A stretch of DNA of 64,000 nucleotides from Arcticibacter pallidicorallinus (GTDB lineage Bacteria; Bacteroidota; Bacteroidia; Sphingobacteriales; Sphingobacteriaceae): NCBI RefSeq assembly GCF_003002875.1, contig NZ_PVTH01000011.1, forward strand, positions 1 through 64,000. Direction: 5' to 3'. The translations under genes and the position numbers were made by a program. Under the pieces are notes generated by a model that was not told where the DNA came from, searched no databases, and was given only the letters and a program-made list of their open reading frames with translations. Positions 9,236 to 18,314 of this stretch are shown here, in pieces; position 1 is the first letter of the stretch, and every line of letters starts with the position of its first letter.

Positions 9236-9859
9236 ATGCAAATCCGCTCAGCTGAATTCAAATGCAGTAATACCAGGACCGAGAAGTTACCTCCTCCTAC
9301 ACTGCCCGAATATGCTTTCATTGGTCGTTCTAATGTTGGCAAGTCGTCCCTTATCAATATGCTTACAGGCAAAAAGGGACTGGCCAAAACATCACAAACG
9401 CCTGGAAAGACTCAGCTGATCAACCACTTTCTGATCAATGAAAACTGGTATGTGGTCGATCTTCCGGGATATGGCTATGCTAAAGTTTCGAGAAGTAGCC
9501 GCGAGGAATGGGAACGTTTTATACGTTATTACATTCGCAACCGGGAAAGCCTTCAGTGTGTTTTTGTTTTGATAGACAGTCGTTTGGAGCCTCAGAAACC
9601 CGACTTAAAGTTCTGTTCATGGTTAGGTGAAGAAGGAATTCCGTTTTTGCTGGTATTTACGAAAGCCGACAAGCAGTCGAAAGTAAAGACCATGGGCAAC
9701 GTAGCTAAATTCAACAAGGCTATGCTGGAATACTTTGAAGAAGTCCCTGCAATTTATATCACATCCTCAGAAACTCAGGAAGGACGTGAAGAGATTCTGG
9801 CAACCATCGACGATATTAATAAAGGCTTCAAAAGCACTTATAAAGAAGATACTGTTTAA
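9236..9859 (+). CDS. engB: Ribosome biogenesis GTPase EngB/YsxC
   Basis: This TRAFAC-class GTPase is needed for late assembly of the large ribosomal subunit. All G motifs are present: G1 GRSNVGKSSL near residues 31-40, G2 with the conserved TPGKTQ, G3 DLPGYGYA and G4 TKAD; 207 aa is the usual length. The ATG at 9236 gives the standard N-terminus with FKCSN before the G-domain. It is followed after 20 bp by a prenyltransferase gene in the same direction. Confidence 0.95.
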   Translation: MQIRSAEFKCSNTRTEKLPPPTLPEYAFIGRSNVGKSSLINMLTGKKGLAKTSQTPGKTQLINHFLINENWYVVDLPGYGYAKVSRSSREEWERFIRYYIRNRESLQCVFVLIDSRLEPQKPDLKFCSWLGEEGIPFLLVFTKADKQSKVKTMGNVAKFNKAMLEYFEEVPAIYITSSETQEGREEILATIDDINKGFKSTYKEDTV

Positions 9860-9879
9860 CACTGACCTGTGTTTGTTAA

Positions 9880-10737
9880 ATGAAGAAATATTTATCACTC
9901 GTCCTGTTTGCGCATTCGATTTTTGCGATGCCCTTTGCGTTTATAGGTTTTTTCCTTGCGCTATCTACTACGGAGCATACCTTCAGTGCTATGAACCTGG
10001 TATATATGGTGCTTTGTATGGTCTTTGCGCGTAATGCGGCGATGGCTTTCAACAGGTATCTGGACAGGCATTTTGATATTAAAAATCCACGTACCGCGGT
10101 GCGTGATATTCCTGCGGGAAGAATTTCAGCAAGGAGTGCCTTCTGGTTTACGCTGTCAAACTGTGTGCTTTTCATCTTCACCACCTGGTTTATCAATCCG
10201 GTTTGTTTTTATCTTTCTCCGGTAGCGCTGGCTGTTGTTCTGGGGTATAGTTATACCAAGCGCTTCACTCCGCTGTGCCATCTGGTGCTGGGTGTTGGTC
10301 TGGGATTGGCGCCACTTGGCTCCTACCTGCTGGTTACAGGTGAGTTTCATTTCCTCCCGGTCTTGTTCTCGATGGCTGTGGTATGCTGGGTGAGCGGATT
10401 CGATATTATCTATTCACTACAGGATGACGAATTTGACAAACAGGAGAACCTCTACTCTATTCCTGCATGGCTTGGTCGTCACAAGGCGCTGACGGTGTCT
10501 TCAATACTGCATGTATTCAGTGTGATTTTTGTCGTGTTACCATTCTTCTTTACGCCGCTGGGCTGGTTTTACGCCCTGGGTATTGTGGTATTTATCGCTT
10601 TGCTGATCTACCAGCATAGCCTTGTTAAGCCTGACGATCTGAGCAAAGTAACTTTGGCCTTTGGAACCACCAACGGGATTGCTTCCGTGGTTTTCGCTGT
10701 CTGTTTCCTCCTGGATGTGTATTTCCGGAATTCCTGA
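9880..10737 (+). CDS. UbiA-family polyprenyltransferase, possibly MqnP-like
   Basis: A 285-aa integral membrane protein with eight or nine helices and both Asp-rich motifs of aromatic prenyltransferases: NRYLDRHFDIKNPRT (about 59-73) and YSLQDDEFDKQENL (about 180-193). These bind Mg-diphosphate of the isoprenoid donor. The NPRTAVRDIPAGRIS stretch is typical of the 4-hydroxybenzoate-polyprenyltransferase-like branch. Bacteroidota use menaquinone rather than ubiquinone, so a role as the MqnP prenyltransferase of the futalosine route is plausible, but no other menaquinone gene lies in the window to support it. Confidence 0.85.
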   Translation: MKKYLSLVLFAHSIFAMPFAFIGFFLALSTTEHTFSAMNLVYMVLCMVFARNAAMAFNRYLDRHFDIKNPRTAVRDIPAGRISARSAFWFTLSNCVLFIFTTWFINPVCFYLSPVALAVVLGYSYTKRFTPLCHLVLGVGLGLAPLGSYLLVTGEFHFLPVLFSMAVVCWVSGFDIIYSLQDDEFDKQENLYSIPAWLGRHKALTVSSILHVFSVIFVVLPFFFTPLGWFYALGIVVFIALLIYQHSLVKPDDLSKVTLAFGTTNGIASVVFAVCFLLDVYFRNS

Positions 10738-10799
10738 ACCCTATAAACATCTTACTTTATTTTCCGTTAACTTCGTGTTTTTAAGCAAACCGACGAAAC

Positions 10800-12509
10800 A
10801 TGATAATCGAGAAAAAAAGAAGGGCCTATGTCCCCGAAAATCTTGAAATAAACTGGGAAAACCTCGAGCCTCTTTTTATAGAACTGAAAGACCGGGAGAT
10901 TAACTCGGTGACTGAACTGGAAGCCTGGATGAGAGACCGCAGTGAGCTGGAAGCCGTTGTGGAAGAAGATTTTGCGTGGCGTTATATCCGGATGACCTGC
11001 GATACGCTGAATGAAAACTTGCTGCAGGATTTTCAATATTTTGCTACAGAGGTCGAGCCGCGTATCGCGCCGATATCGAACGAGCTAAACAAGAAGCTTG
11101 TCGAAAGTACTTTCGTGAATGAGCTGGACGAAGATAAGTATATGATCTTCCTTCGGGGCGTGAGGAACTCACTTGAGCTCTTCAGAGAAGAGAACATCCC
11201 ACTTTTCACTCAAATACAGGTAACCGCACAGAAATACCAATCGATAACCGGTGCAATGAGCGTGACGCTCGATGGCAAGGAATATACGCTGGAACAGGCT
11301 TCGGTATTTTTGAAAGATCCTGAGCGTGAGGTTCGCCAGAAGGCATGGGAAGCGATTACAGAAAGAAGGTTGCTAGACCGGGATCAACTAGATAAACTTT
11401 TCAATGAGCTGTTAAAACTTCGTCATCAGGTTGCGCTGAACGCTGGCTTTGAAAACTTCAGAGATTATATGTTCCGCTCGCTTGGCCGCTTTGACTATAC
11501 TCCGCATGAGTGCTATAAATTCCATGAAGCTATTGAAAAGGAAATCGTTCCGATACTGCGGGAGCAATCGGATGCGAGATTGACTGCACTGAACCTGGAT
11601 ACGCTAAAGCCCTGGGATATGGACGTGGATATTTCGGGCAAGCCTGCATTAAAGCCTTTCGGGAGCGGCGCGGAACTGATCGACAAATCTATTGAGTGCT
11701 TCCATTCTATCGACACCTACATTGGTGAACGACTGGCCATTATGAAGGCTAACCAGCTTTTTGACGTGGAAAGCCGTAAGGGCAAAGCTCCCGGTGGTTA
11801 CAACTACCCGCTTGCGGAAACCGGCGCCCCTTTTATCTTTATGAATTCGGCCAATACCTTCCGTGATCTGACGACGATGATCCATGAAGGCGGACATGCG
11901 GTACATACGTTTATCTCATCAGACCTGGAGCTGAATGATTTCAAACATTTGCCTTCTGAAGTAGCAGAGCTGGCTTCTATGAGTATGGAGCTAATCTCTA
12001 TGGATAAATGGGATATTTTCTTTAAGGATGCAGATGACCTGAAGAGGGCTAAAAGAGACCAGTTAAAAGACGTGTTGAAAACCCTACCCTGGGTGGCTGT
12101 GGTTGATCAGTTTCAGCACTGGATCTATACCAATCCGGATCATACCAGCGAACAGCGGCGTGAAGCCTGGAAGCAAATCTTTACACCATTCGGTTTAAAC
12201 TTTGCGAACTGGGAAGGTTACGAGGAGGCATTGGAGAATCTTTGGCAGAAACAGCTACATATTTTTGAAGTTCCGTTCTACTACATCGAGTACGGTTTTG
12301 CGCAACTGGGAGCTATTGCCGTCTGGAAAAATTACAAGGAAGATCCGGAGAAGGGTCTGAAGTTATATAAAGAGGCACTTAAGCTGGGATACACGCGGAC
12401 GATCAAGGAGATCTATCAGACTGCGGGGATTGAGTTTAATTTTAGCGCGGATTACGTTCACGAGCTCGCTGCATTCCTTAAAGCGGAACTGGAGCTTTTA
12501 CAGGATTAG
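10800..12509 (+). CDS. pepF: M3-family oligoendopeptidase (PepF-like)
   Basis: A 569-aa cytosolic zinc metallopeptidase without a signal peptide. The catalytic HEXXH motif is HEGGH at 362-366 (His362, Glu363, His366), and the downstream Glu ligand lies in the LPSEVAELASMSMEL segment about 27 residues later, as in M3 enzymes. The family degrades short peptides released by other proteases. The C-terminal FEVPFYYIEYGFAQLGAIAVW stretch (about 488-508) is typical for M3B oligoendopeptidases. It is monocistronic, closed by a hairpin shared with the convergent usp gene. Confidence 0.93.
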   Translation: MIIEKKRRAYVPENLEINWENLEPLFIELKDREINSVTELEAWMRDRSELEAVVEEDFAWRYIRMTCDTLNENLLQDFQYFATEVEPRIAPISNELNKKLVESTFVNELDEDKYMIFLRGVRNSLELFREENIPLFTQIQVTAQKYQSITGAMSVTLDGKEYTLEQASVFLKDPEREVRQKAWEAITERRLLDRDQLDKLFNELLKLRHQVALNAGFENFRDYMFRSLGRFDYTPHECYKFHEAIEKEIVPILREQSDARLTALNLDTLKPWDMDVDISGKPALKPFGSGAELIDKSIECFHSIDTYIGERLAIMKANQLFDVESRKGKAPGGYNYPLAETGAPFIFMNSANTFRDLTTMIHEGGHAVHTFISSDLELNDFKHLPSEVAELASMSMELISMDKWDIFFKDADDLKRAKRDQLKDVLKTLPWVAVVDQFQHWIYTNPDHTSEQRREAWKQIFTPFGLNFANWEGYEEALENLWQKQLHIFEVPFYYIEYGFAQLGAIAVWKNYKEDPEKGLKLYKEALKLGYTRTIKEIYQTAGIEFNFSADYVHELAAFLKAELELLQD

Positions 12510-12533
12510 GGTATTTTCAGAAAAAAGATGAAG

Positions 12534-12560
12534 AGCTGACGGCATCTGGAGCCGTCAGCT
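12534..12560. terminator. Bidirectional terminator between pepF and the usp gene
   Basis: A 10-bp GC-rich stem AGCTGACGGC / GCCGTCAGCT with a 7-nt loop sits between two convergent stop codons. A-rich sequence on the left and T-rich on the right suggest function in both directions. Confidence 0.7.
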
Positions 12561-12570
12561 TTACTTCAAT

Positions 12571-13425
12571 TTATTCCTCTTTTCTGGAAGGAATTACCAG
12601 AAGCGGAATTTTGGTATGATAGCTCATCCGCCGGGTGTGACTGGGATTAAAGATGCGTTTAAGCAGATTCCGCTGATAAGTAATCATGACCAGGATATCC
12701 ACATCATGATGTTTTATATGATCACTCAGGGTTTCTTCGAAACTTTTTCCGGTGAGGTGAGTGGCGACCAATTCGGTTTGGCTGTATTCTTCTTTCAGGA
12801 ATTTCTCATAGGCGTTTATACCGTATGAGGTCTGAAGCAGTGTTGCTGCGTCATCGTAATCCTCATCTGAAAACACAGCGGTTTCGACAGTTGCCTGAAG
12901 CTGACTGGCCAGATTAAATACGCTATTCAGAAGATTCGGCTCCTTTTCGAAATTACTGGTAGCCAGGAGGATCTTCTTCGGTCTTTTCCATTCGTAATCC
13001 TCGGGAATAGCCAGAACCGGGATCTTACTGTGTCCGATTACACTTGCTGTCTGGCTGCCAATCAACAGCTCTTTGATTCCGCTGGCTCCCGAGGTTCCCA
13101 TAATGATCAGGTTAGATCCGAGTTTTGCTGCTTCGGCAATAATGGTTTCCTGAACCTCTCCCGTAACCAGGTGAGTCATTGCTACGACATGCTGAGACAG
13201 TCCAAGTGTCACCTGAAGCTTCTCCAGCTTTTTGCGGGCCTCAGCGATAAGAGATTGGTTAAATTCTTTATTTAATCCTACGTAATCTGAGTACAGACTA
13301 CCGGTACCTTCCTGTACATTCAGCAGATCAAGCTGAGTGGGAATGTACTGAGATAATTGGGCGGCGAAGCTGACTGCCTTGATGGAACATTCAGAGAAGT
13401 CAACGGGTATTAAAATCTTGATCAT
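12571..13425 (-). CDS. Universal stress protein with two UspA domains
   Basis: A 284-aa cytosolic protein made of two consecutive UspA folds (about 1-145 and 150-284). The first ends with the nucleotide-binding signature MGTSGASGIKELLIGSQTAS, i.e. GX2GX9G(S/T); the second domain has a degenerate version, as often seen in tandem USPs. Such proteins respond to starvation, hypoxia or oxidative stress. A palindrome 118 bp upstream resembles a Crp/Fnr-family operator (13543-13556), which would fit oxygen- or stress-linked control. Nothing else shares the transcript. Confidence 0.92.
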   Translation of the reverse strand: MIKILIPVDFSECSIKAVSFAAQLSQYIPTQLDLLNVQEGTGSLYSDYVGLNKEFNQSLIAEARKKLEKLQVTLGLSQHVVAMTHLVTGEVQETIIAEAAKLGSNLIIMGTSGASGIKELLIGSQTASVIGHSKIPVLAIPEDYEWKRPKKILLATSNFEKEPNLLNSVFNLASQLQATVETAVFSDEDYDDAATLLQTSYGINAYEKFLKEEYSQTELVATHLTGKSFEETLSDHIKHHDVDILVMITYQRNLLKRIFNPSHTRRMSYHTKIPLLVIPSRKEE

Positions 13426-13542
13426 AACTTATAATTTTAGGTTAGTAGCCCGGGTTAATTATGAGTAAACCTTGTGAAATCAATCCTAAGGAGTTGTCAA
13501 ATCCTCTTTGAGTAAACATAACATAAATCAGGATAATTAAAA

Positions 13543-13556
13543 ATGACATGGGTCAT
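13543..13556. promoter_or_regulatory. Crp/Fnr-like palindromic operator candidate
   Basis: ATGAC-ATGG-GTCAT is a perfect 5-4-5 inverted repeat in the 252-bp gap between the divergent usp gene (start 13425) and the gene at 13678. TGAC-N4-GTCA spacing is that of Fnr/HcpR-type sites. It lies about 118-122 bp from both starts, so either gene could be the target. Confidence 0.45.
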
Positions 13557-13677
13557 AATCAGATAATTATCAGGAACGAAAGCCCGGTCGGAAGGCCGCT
13601 TGCCGAAAGCTGTGCTTGTACTGCCTAAAACCTTTTTTAGAAAATGATGGTTAATATTTTTTATTCATCCATATTTT

Positions 13678-14340
13678 ATGAAAAATTTAATCATCATTTA
13701 TCTTCTGATATTTACGGCAGTCCCTCTATTTGCACAAAAATGGAAGCCGACTAAGTTAGACGATTCTGTTCAGGTATCGCTACCTGACGGTTTCACGAAA
13801 AAGGATACGCTTGGCCAGACACTTTTCAATGCAGACACACCTTTCGGCCAGATTCTGATAACGAAACAACCGGATGATCCCTCGACTACACCTGACATTG
13901 AAAAGGTGGATCAACTGAAAAAGTATTACGATAACTTTGTCAAACAAATCCAGACTTCATCGACGGGCAACGTTTCTGACGCACGCGATACCTTGATTGG
14001 AAAACTCAGAGTTAAGGACCTCAAATTAGTGACGGACACCGGCAGCGGCAAGCATTATCGAAATATCAGGGTTTTGCATGTGAACTCCGCCACATACACG
14101 TTCCAGTTTTTGTATAAAGACATCCATGAGTCGTACGCCAGGGAGGAGAGCGAGACTTTCTACAATTCGATCAAGATACCACCCGATGCAACAGTTGCGG
14201 CACAATTTACAGAACCGCAGAATACTACCGGAAAAAAGCCTGCAGGATCGACTAATTATATCCTCATAGGCGCTATAGCCGGTGTAATTTTGCTTATCGT
14301 GATTATTATCTTACTTCGGAAGCGGAAGAAGCATGAATAA
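13678..14340 (+). CDS. Secreted, C-terminally membrane-anchored protein of unknown function
   Basis: The 220-aa protein has a signal peptide (1-19, ending LFAQ), a 165-residue extracytoplasmic region with no motif I recognise, and a C-terminal hydrophobic helix (about 192-213) followed by a positively charged tail (RKRKKHE). It would therefore sit in the cytoplasmic membrane with its main domain in the periplasm and a short cytosolic tail. It precedes the amino-acid permease gene by about 60 bp on the same strand; a functional link is not shown. Confidence 0.65.
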   Translation: MKNLIIIYLLIFTAVPLFAQKWKPTKLDDSVQVSLPDGFTKKDTLGQTLFNADTPFGQILITKQPDDPSTTPDIEKVDQLKKYYDNFVKQIQTSSTGNVSDARDTLIGKLRVKDLKLVTDTGSGKHYRNIRVLHVNSATYTFQFLYKDIHESYAREESETFYNSIKIPPDATVAAQFTEPQNTTGKKPAGSTNYILIGAIAGVILLIVIIILLRKRKKHE

Positions 14341-14399
14341 GCGTTGTTAGCGTGAAATATTTTATATTTTTGGCGCCGATACGAAAAAAAGCACGCTAC

Positions 14400-16127
14400 A
14401 TGTCTAAAAGTTTCTTCAGAAAAAAATCGGTTGCACGCATCCTCTCGGATATTGAAGGGGGACAAGGAGATGAGGGTCATTCTGGAGGAACAGGGTCCGG
14501 CTTAAACAGGATTCTAGGAGTGCGCGACCTCACCTTTATGGGCATCGCAGCGGTCATTGGTGCGGGAATATTTTCCACGATCGGTGAAGCGGCGTTTCAT
14601 GGCGGGCCCGGTGTATCCTTTTTATTCATCATAACGGCGGTAACCTGCGGTTTTTCGGCCCTCTGTTATGCTGAATTCGCTTCGAGAATACCCGTTTCAG
14701 GCAGTGCCTATACATACGCTTATGCTTCCTTCGGAGAGCTGGTTGCCTGGATAATTGGTTGGGATCTCCTTATGGAGTATGCGATCGGCAATATCGCGGT
14801 TGCCATATCCTGGAGCAAATACTTTGTGAACCTGCTGGAAGGCTTCAATATTCATGTTCCGGCCTACCTGACGATGGACTACCTTTCTGCCTGGCGGGCG
14901 AGCGAAGCAATCGATAAACTGCAGGCTTCGGGAAGCACGGCAGGGATCACGAATCTGATGCAACATCAGGCACTGGCCTGGAACACAGCGCCACAGATTG
15001 GAAGCTTTCGTCTGATTGCGGATTTTCCGGCACTGCTGATTGTGTTTCTGATAACATGGCTCGTGTATATCGGCATCAAGGAAACCAAGCGAGCGACTAA
15101 CGCCATGGTCATGCTTAAGATCGGCGTCGTCATAGCCGTCATTGTACTTGGATGTTTCTATATCACTCCGGAAAACTGGAGTCCGTTTTTACCCAACGGA
15201 TTTTCGGGTGTGATGAAGGGTGTTTCGGGTGTATTCTTCGCATATATCGGCTTTGACGCGATCTCCACGACCGCGGAAGAATGTAAGAACCCACAGCGCG
15301 ATTTGCCGCGGGGGATGATCTATTCATTGATCATTTGTACGGTTTTATATATCCTTATAGCACTCGTTCTTACCGGCATGGTATCATACAAAGACCTTCA
15401 GGTAGCTGATCCGCTGGCGTTCGTCTTCGCTAAGGTAGGCCTGACTCAAATCAGTTATATTATATCTGTTAGTGCTGTTATTGCTACCGCAAGTGTGTTG
15501 CTGATCTTCCAGATGGGACAACCGAGGATCTGGATGAGTATGAGCAGGGACGGGCTTCTTCCCAAACGCTTTTCAAAAATTCACCCTAAGTATAATACAC
15601 CTGGATTTGCCACTATTGTGACGGGAATTGTCGTGGCTGTTCCAGCGTTGTTTATGAACCTGACTGAGGTAACCGACCTGACGAGTATAGGCACTCTATT
15701 TGCTTTCGTCCTGGTTTGTGCGGGAGTCCTGATCATGGAAGAGGACATTGAAAAAAGACCGGGCAAGTTCAAGATTCCGTATATCAACTCGCGTTATATC
15801 ATTCCAGGATTAATGATTGCTATACTAATTGTATTCCATGAGCCGATTTTTGGATTATTTAGGTATACAGGCGACTGGCATACTTACAAAGACAATATCC
15901 CTTATTTCCTCTTCTTTATTCTGGTCATAGTCATTTCCGTATTTTCCTTCCTGAAGCGGCTTTCCCTGATTCCGGTACTCGGACTTTTAAGTTGTTTCTA
16001 CCTGATGACTGAGCTGGGTTGGGTAAACTGGTTGAGGTTCCTGATTTGGCTGGGACTTGGTCTGATCATCTATTTCTCATACAGCTACAAGAATAGCAAA
16101 CTTCATAAGGAAGCAGAAGGTCTATAA
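14400..16127 (+). CDS. APC-superfamily amino-acid permease
   Basis: About 575 aa with 12-14 predicted transmembrane helices, in the cationic-amino-acid-transporter-like branch. The diagnostic first helix is GVRDLTFMGIAAVIGAGIFS, with the GAGIF substrate-binding loop, followed by PGVSFLFIITAVTCGFSALC. FFAYIGFDAISTTAEECKNP marks the conserved helix 6 region. I take ATG 14400 (MSKSFFRKK) as start; an in-frame start at 14352 would add a hydrophobic stretch not usual in the family. It likely imports or exchanges amino acids; specificity cannot be read. A strong terminator follows. Confidence 0.92.
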   Translation: MSKSFFRKKSVARILSDIEGGQGDEGHSGGTGSGLNRILGVRDLTFMGIAAVIGAGIFSTIGEAAFHGGPGVSFLFIITAVTCGFSALCYAEFASRIPVSGSAYTYAYASFGELVAWIIGWDLLMEYAIGNIAVAISWSKYFVNLLEGFNIHVPAYLTMDYLSAWRASEAIDKLQASGSTAGITNLMQHQALAWNTAPQIGSFRLIADFPALLIVFLITWLVYIGIKETKRATNAMVMLKIGVVIAVIVLGCFYITPENWSPFLPNGFSGVMKGVSGVFFAYIGFDAISTTAEECKNPQRDLPRGMIYSLIICTVLYILIALVLTGMVSYKDLQVADPLAFVFAKVGLTQISYIISVSAVIATASVLLIFQMGQPRIWMSMSRDGLLPKRFSKIHPKYNTPGFATIVTGIVVAVPALFMNLTEVTDLTSIGTLFAFVLVCAGVLIMEEDIEKRPGKFKIPYINSRYIIPGLMIAILIVFHEPIFGLFRYTGDWHTYKDNIPYFLFFILVIVISVFSFLKRLSLIPVLGLLSCFYLMTELGWVNWLRFLIWLGLGLIIYFSYSYKNSKLHKEAEGL

Positions 16128-16131
16128 CGTT

Positions 16132-16180
16132 AAAGCCGGTTTATTGCTTCCGTTGGAACCAATAAACCGGCTTTTTTTTT
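16132..16180. terminator. Strong intrinsic terminator
   Basis: Stem AAAGCCGGTTTATT / AATAAACCGGCTTT followed by a run of nine Ts on the plus strand, directly after the permease gene and 14 bp before the convergent kup stop. Confidence 0.85.
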
Positions 16181-16193
16181 GCGGAGGTGTTCC

Positions 16194-18134
16194 CTAGTCG
16201 ACCCGCGTCAGTTGTACCGTATCCGTTTTCGTAACAATCAGGGGCACCTGCTCTACTGTAACAAAGCTTAGATCCAGACCAAAACCTTTCTCCTCTGAAA
16301 GACCCAGACGCTTCAGTACAAAGTAGTAGGCCATGGTCAGCCGTTCAAGCAGATTGAGACGATTTGAGCGTGACAGGACCTTTTCCAGCACGACAAAGCG
16401 AAAATCTCCCACGATATGGTGTTTGTTAAGAGATGGATACTTACTGGTGATATCAATCTCCCCATTTCTAACTAAGTCTTCCACGACCAACCTGAACAGA
16501 ACGTTAATTCGCTGTTCCACTCTGAAGCCCAGACGGAAGTCAATGCGGATCAACTTTTCAGGAACGAGGAAATCGACCTTATATTCAAGTGTATATGGCT
16601 CATCGGTTACATCGACATGTACCAGCCAATAGACATCCGCCCGCTTGGGTTGCTTTTGAAGAATGGAATACATAATCTTCGCCTCTATCTCCGATTTAAA
16701 GTTCGCACTGGTGAGATAAACAAGTTGAGATGAGTATTTAGGGACACTTGAATCTTCGCTCAGGTCGCTGATGATCTGATAGTAATCTTCAATTTCTACA
16801 AACTTGACATAACGGTTCTTGATGCGGCGGGCGGCAGACCATGACCACATCACCGAAAAGATAATAAGCGAAAGTAAGATGGTAAACCAGCCGCCGTGGA
16901 AGAATTTTGCCATATTACCCACCAGGAAGACAAGCTCCAGAAGACCATAGATGAGAGCAAACAGCACAATGAAGTATCCGGGGAAACGCTTTCTCATGAG
17001 GTAAACGGACATGAGGATGGTCGTCATGATAAAGGTGATAGTAATCGCCAGACCGTAAGCTCCTTCCATGGCCGCTGACTTTTTGAAAAGCAGTATAACC
17101 ACGATACACCCCCCCCATAAGATCCAGTTCATAGACGGTACATATAATTGTCCTTTTTGTATAGAAGGATAGTTTATTTTAACTTTTGGCCAGAGATTGA
17201 GTCTGACGGCCTCAGAGATCAGTGTAAACGATCCCGTTATCATGGCCTGGCTGGCAATGACGGCAGCGAGGGTGGCTATCCCGATACCATAGGGAATAAA
17301 CCATTCGGGCATGATCAGATAGAAAGGATTATTGCCCTCTCCGAGCGTCGCTCCCTGATGCTGCCACAACCATACGCCCTGACCAAAGTAGTTTAAAAGC
17401 AGACAGATTTTAACGAAAATCCAACTGATGCGAATATTTGAACGACCACAATGGCCCAGGTCAGAGTAGAGGGCTTCGGCACCCGTCGTACATAGGAACA
17501 CCGCGCCAATAATCAGGAGTGCACTGGGGTTGTCATACAGAATATGCCATGCATAATAGGGATTCACCGCCTTCAGAATAAAAGGTGAATCGAGTACATA
17601 AGCACCTCCCAGAACAGCCATGGATGCGAACCAGACAAACATTATGGGCCCGAATGCCTTGCCCAGATGTGACGTTCCGAACTGCTGTATGATGAACAGA
17701 AAAGTAATGATCACCATTACAATCGGCACAGTAGGCAGGTCTTTGGAATAGATCTGCAAACCTTCAATAGCCGATGAGATCGTGATTGGTGGTGTGATCA
17801 TTCCGTCAGCCAGAAGAGAGGCCCCTCCTATCATGGCAGGGAAGACCAGCCATCGCGCCTTCCGCTTCACCAGTGAATAAAGCGAAAAAATCCCTCCCTC
17901 ACCCTTGTTATCGGCCCTCAAAGTGATGATGACGTACTTGATAGTCGTTTGAAGTGTAAGCGTCCAGAATATACATGACAGTCCGCCGAGGATCAAGTCT
18001 GTACTGATGATACGATCCCCGATAATCGCTTTAAAAACGTAGAGTGGAGAAGTTCCGATGTCGCCGTAAATGATTCCTAAACTGATGAGTAATCCGGCGG
18101 CGGACAGTTTGTGTAGATCTTTATGATTTGCCAC
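16194..18134 (-). CDS. kup: Kup-type potassium uptake protein
   Basis: A 646-aa K+ transporter of the KUP/HAK/KT family: about 12 membrane helices in the first 430 residues and a cytoplasmic C-terminal domain. The N-terminal signature ISLGIIYGDIGTSPLYVFKA lies at about 17-36, and the GEGGIFSLYSLVKR loop is conserved. The start is GTG at 18134, giving the standard N-terminus; no ATG offers a better one. An eight-G run in the coding strand (near 17108-17115) sits in the loop before a membrane helix. The gene is single, with its promoter in the AT-rich 180-bp gap shared with the divergent T9SS gene. Confidence 0.94.
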   Translation of the reverse strand: MANHKDLHKLSAAGLLISLGIIYGDIGTSPLYVFKAIIGDRIISTDLILGGLSCIFWTLTLQTTIKYVIITLRADNKGEGGIFSLYSLVKRKARWLVFPAMIGGASLLADGMITPPITISSAIEGLQIYSKDLPTVPIVMVIITFLFIIQQFGTSHLGKAFGPIMFVWFASMAVLGGAYVLDSPFILKAVNPYYAWHILYDNPSALLIIGAVFLCTTGAEALYSDLGHCGRSNIRISWIFVKICLLLNYFGQGVWLWQHQGATLGEGNNPFYLIMPEWFIPYGIGIATLAAVIASQAMITGSFTLISEAVRLNLWPKVKINYPSIQKGQLYVPSMNWILWGGCIVVILLFKKSAAMEGAYGLAITITFIMTTILMSVYLMRKRFPGYFIVLFALIYGLLELVFLVGNMAKFFHGGWFTILLSLIIFSVMWSWSAARRIKNRYVKFVEIEDYYQIISDLSEDSSVPKYSSQLVYLTSANFKSEIEAKIMYSILQKQPKRADVYWLVHVDVTDEPYTLEYKVDFLVPEKLIRIDFRLGFRVEQRINVLFRLVVEDLVRNGEIDITSKYPSLNKHHIVGDFRFVVLEKVLSRSNRLNLLERLTMAYYFVLKRLGLSEEKGFGLDLSFVTVEQVPLIVTKTDTVQLTRVD

Positions 18135-18270
18135 TTAAATGATTTAAAAATGGATGCAAAAGTACAAATGATATTGATTTAAACAATGTTGATTTATATT
18201 GGTTTATTTTATAATTCTAAACTGAAAATCAGGCTTTTGTTAAATAGTGTTAAAAAGTATTTTGTACTCC

Positions 18271-18298
18271 TTGCATTATATTTAAATTATTAGTTTTG
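18271..18298 (+). promoter_or_regulatory. Bacteroidota-type promoter of the T9SS-sorted small protein
   Basis: TTG at 18271-18273, a 17-nt spacer, then TAGTTTTG at 18291-18298 match the -33/-7 consensus (TTG, TAnnTTTG) closely. The predicted start of transcription is about 10 nt before the ATG at 18315. Confidence 0.65.
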
Positions 18299-18314
18299 TT
18301 TAAGGATATATCAT

